DNA of 64,000 nt from JAWKSY01 sp041402125 (GTDB lineage: Bacteria; Planctomycetota; GCA-002687715; DRQF01): assembly GCA_041402125.1 (NCBI GenBank), contig JAWKSY010000001.1:310001-374000 (forward strand), read 5' to 3'. Below the pieces are notes generated by a model that was not told where the DNA came from, searched no databases, and saw only the letters and a list, made by a program, of their open reading frames with translations. Shown piece after piece: positions 63,652 through 64,000 of the stretch; within the stretch, counting starts at the first letter, position 1, and each line of letters opens with the position of its first letter. Made by a program: the position numbers and the translations under genes.

Positions 63652-64000
63652 CGTTCGGCCTCGCAGGAGGAGATCGCCCGACGGTAGCCCTCGAGGGTGG
63701 CCTCGGCGCAGCGACGCCACGAGAAGCCGGCGGCGCGCTCCCGTCCGCGGCGCGCGAGATCCTCGCGACGCGCGGCGTCGTCCAGCAGCCGTTCGAGCCC
63801 GGCCGCGATGGAGTCGACCGACTCCGGGTCCACGAGCTCGGCCGCGTCGCCGGCCACCTCGCGCAGCGAGCCGCGGTCCGAGGTGAGGACGGGCACGCCG
63901 AGCGCCATGCCCTCGAGGACCGGCAGCCCGAACCCCTCGAAGAGCGAGGGGTACGCGATGACGTCGGCGTTCCGCATGAGCGCGAGGAGCGATTCGTCGC
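63648..64000 (-). CDS. Glycosyltransferase, GT4 family (C-terminal part, cut by window end)
   Basis: Only the last 117 residues are inside the window; the frame is open to base 64000. The visible part has the donor-site motif ADVIAYPSLFEGFGLPVLEG then MALGVPVLTSDRGSLREVAG and a C-terminal helix ending EGYRRAISSCEAER. Its stop TGA overlaps the GTG start of the next glycosyltransferase, so the two are translated from one message. Confidence 0.9.
   Translation of the reverse strand, partial: DESLLALMRNADVIAYPSLFEGFGLPVLEGMALGVPVLTSDRGSLREVAGDAAELVDPESVDSIAAGLERLLDDAARREDLARRGRERAAGFSWRRCAEATLEGYRRAISSCEAER

Overview
The window comes from a very GC-rich, Gram-negative-type (diderm) bacterium. 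It encodes a Kdo transferase (waaA), a type II secretion pseudopilin operon, SecA/YajC/TatA, an outer-envelope style set of lipoproteins, and the futalosine-type menaquinone gene mqnA. Together with many HEAT-repeat proteins, a sulfatase-like membrane protein, a PhoX-like secreted protein and secreted lectin/IPT proteins, this suggests a Planctomycetota-like lineage. That placement is inferred from gene content, not from a marker phylogeny.

Layout. 0-4.7 kb: a type II secretion/pseudopilin operon (3' end of gspF, a 36-residue membrane peptide, two anchored GspG-like proteins without a prepilin site, then gspG-H-I-J). 4.8-14.1 kb: msrA, then serS/mqnA, a large exported protein of unknown role, a FAD-dependent dehydrogenase/rhomboid/hpt group and folD. 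14.2-18.0 kb: an all-minus-strand block running murA, tatA, a 71-codon gene, mobA, polyprenyl synthetase, punctuated by palindromic repeats. 18.0-22.5 kb: a patch in which a 2OG-Fe(II) oxygenase, sucD, sucC, a thioredoxin-like exported protein and the 3' end of pyk are all broken by small indels although their sequence in alternating frames is still well conserved. 22.5-30.9 kb: pyk, HEAT-repeat proteins, a VWA membrane protein coupled to mnmA, then yajC and a YraN-like gene. 31-37.8 kb: a glycosyltransferase fused to a long coiled-coil repeat region, and a sulfatase-like/HEAT membrane protein that also carries several frameshifts. 38-45.3 kb: a PhoX-like secreted protein, a TPR-zincin lipoprotein, ribD and miaB. 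45.4-49.8 kb: a candidate sigma-54-driven small RNA, then a carbamoyltransferase / DUF5989 / SxtJ / SGNH-hydrolase module. 49.8-57.5 kb: a lone pseudopilin, metK, waaA, secA, a protein joining an unknown domain to a response-regulator receiver, and lspA. 57.7-64 kb: a XerC/D-type recombinase, two paralogous secreted lectin-IPT proteins and two glycosyltransferases, the last cut by the window edge.

The most unusual signals are: a perfect -24/-12 (sigma-54) promoter placed about 100 nt before an intrinsic terminator with no protein gene between them; a family of modular nested palindromes at five sites, mixing interchangeable outer arms with similar cores; a MurA-type enzyme with Asp in place of the catalytic Cys; a FolD with Gln at the catalytic Lys position; and the repeat architecture of the glycosyltransferase C-terminal half. 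No tRNA, rRNA, CRISPR array, insertion sequence or transposase was recognised.
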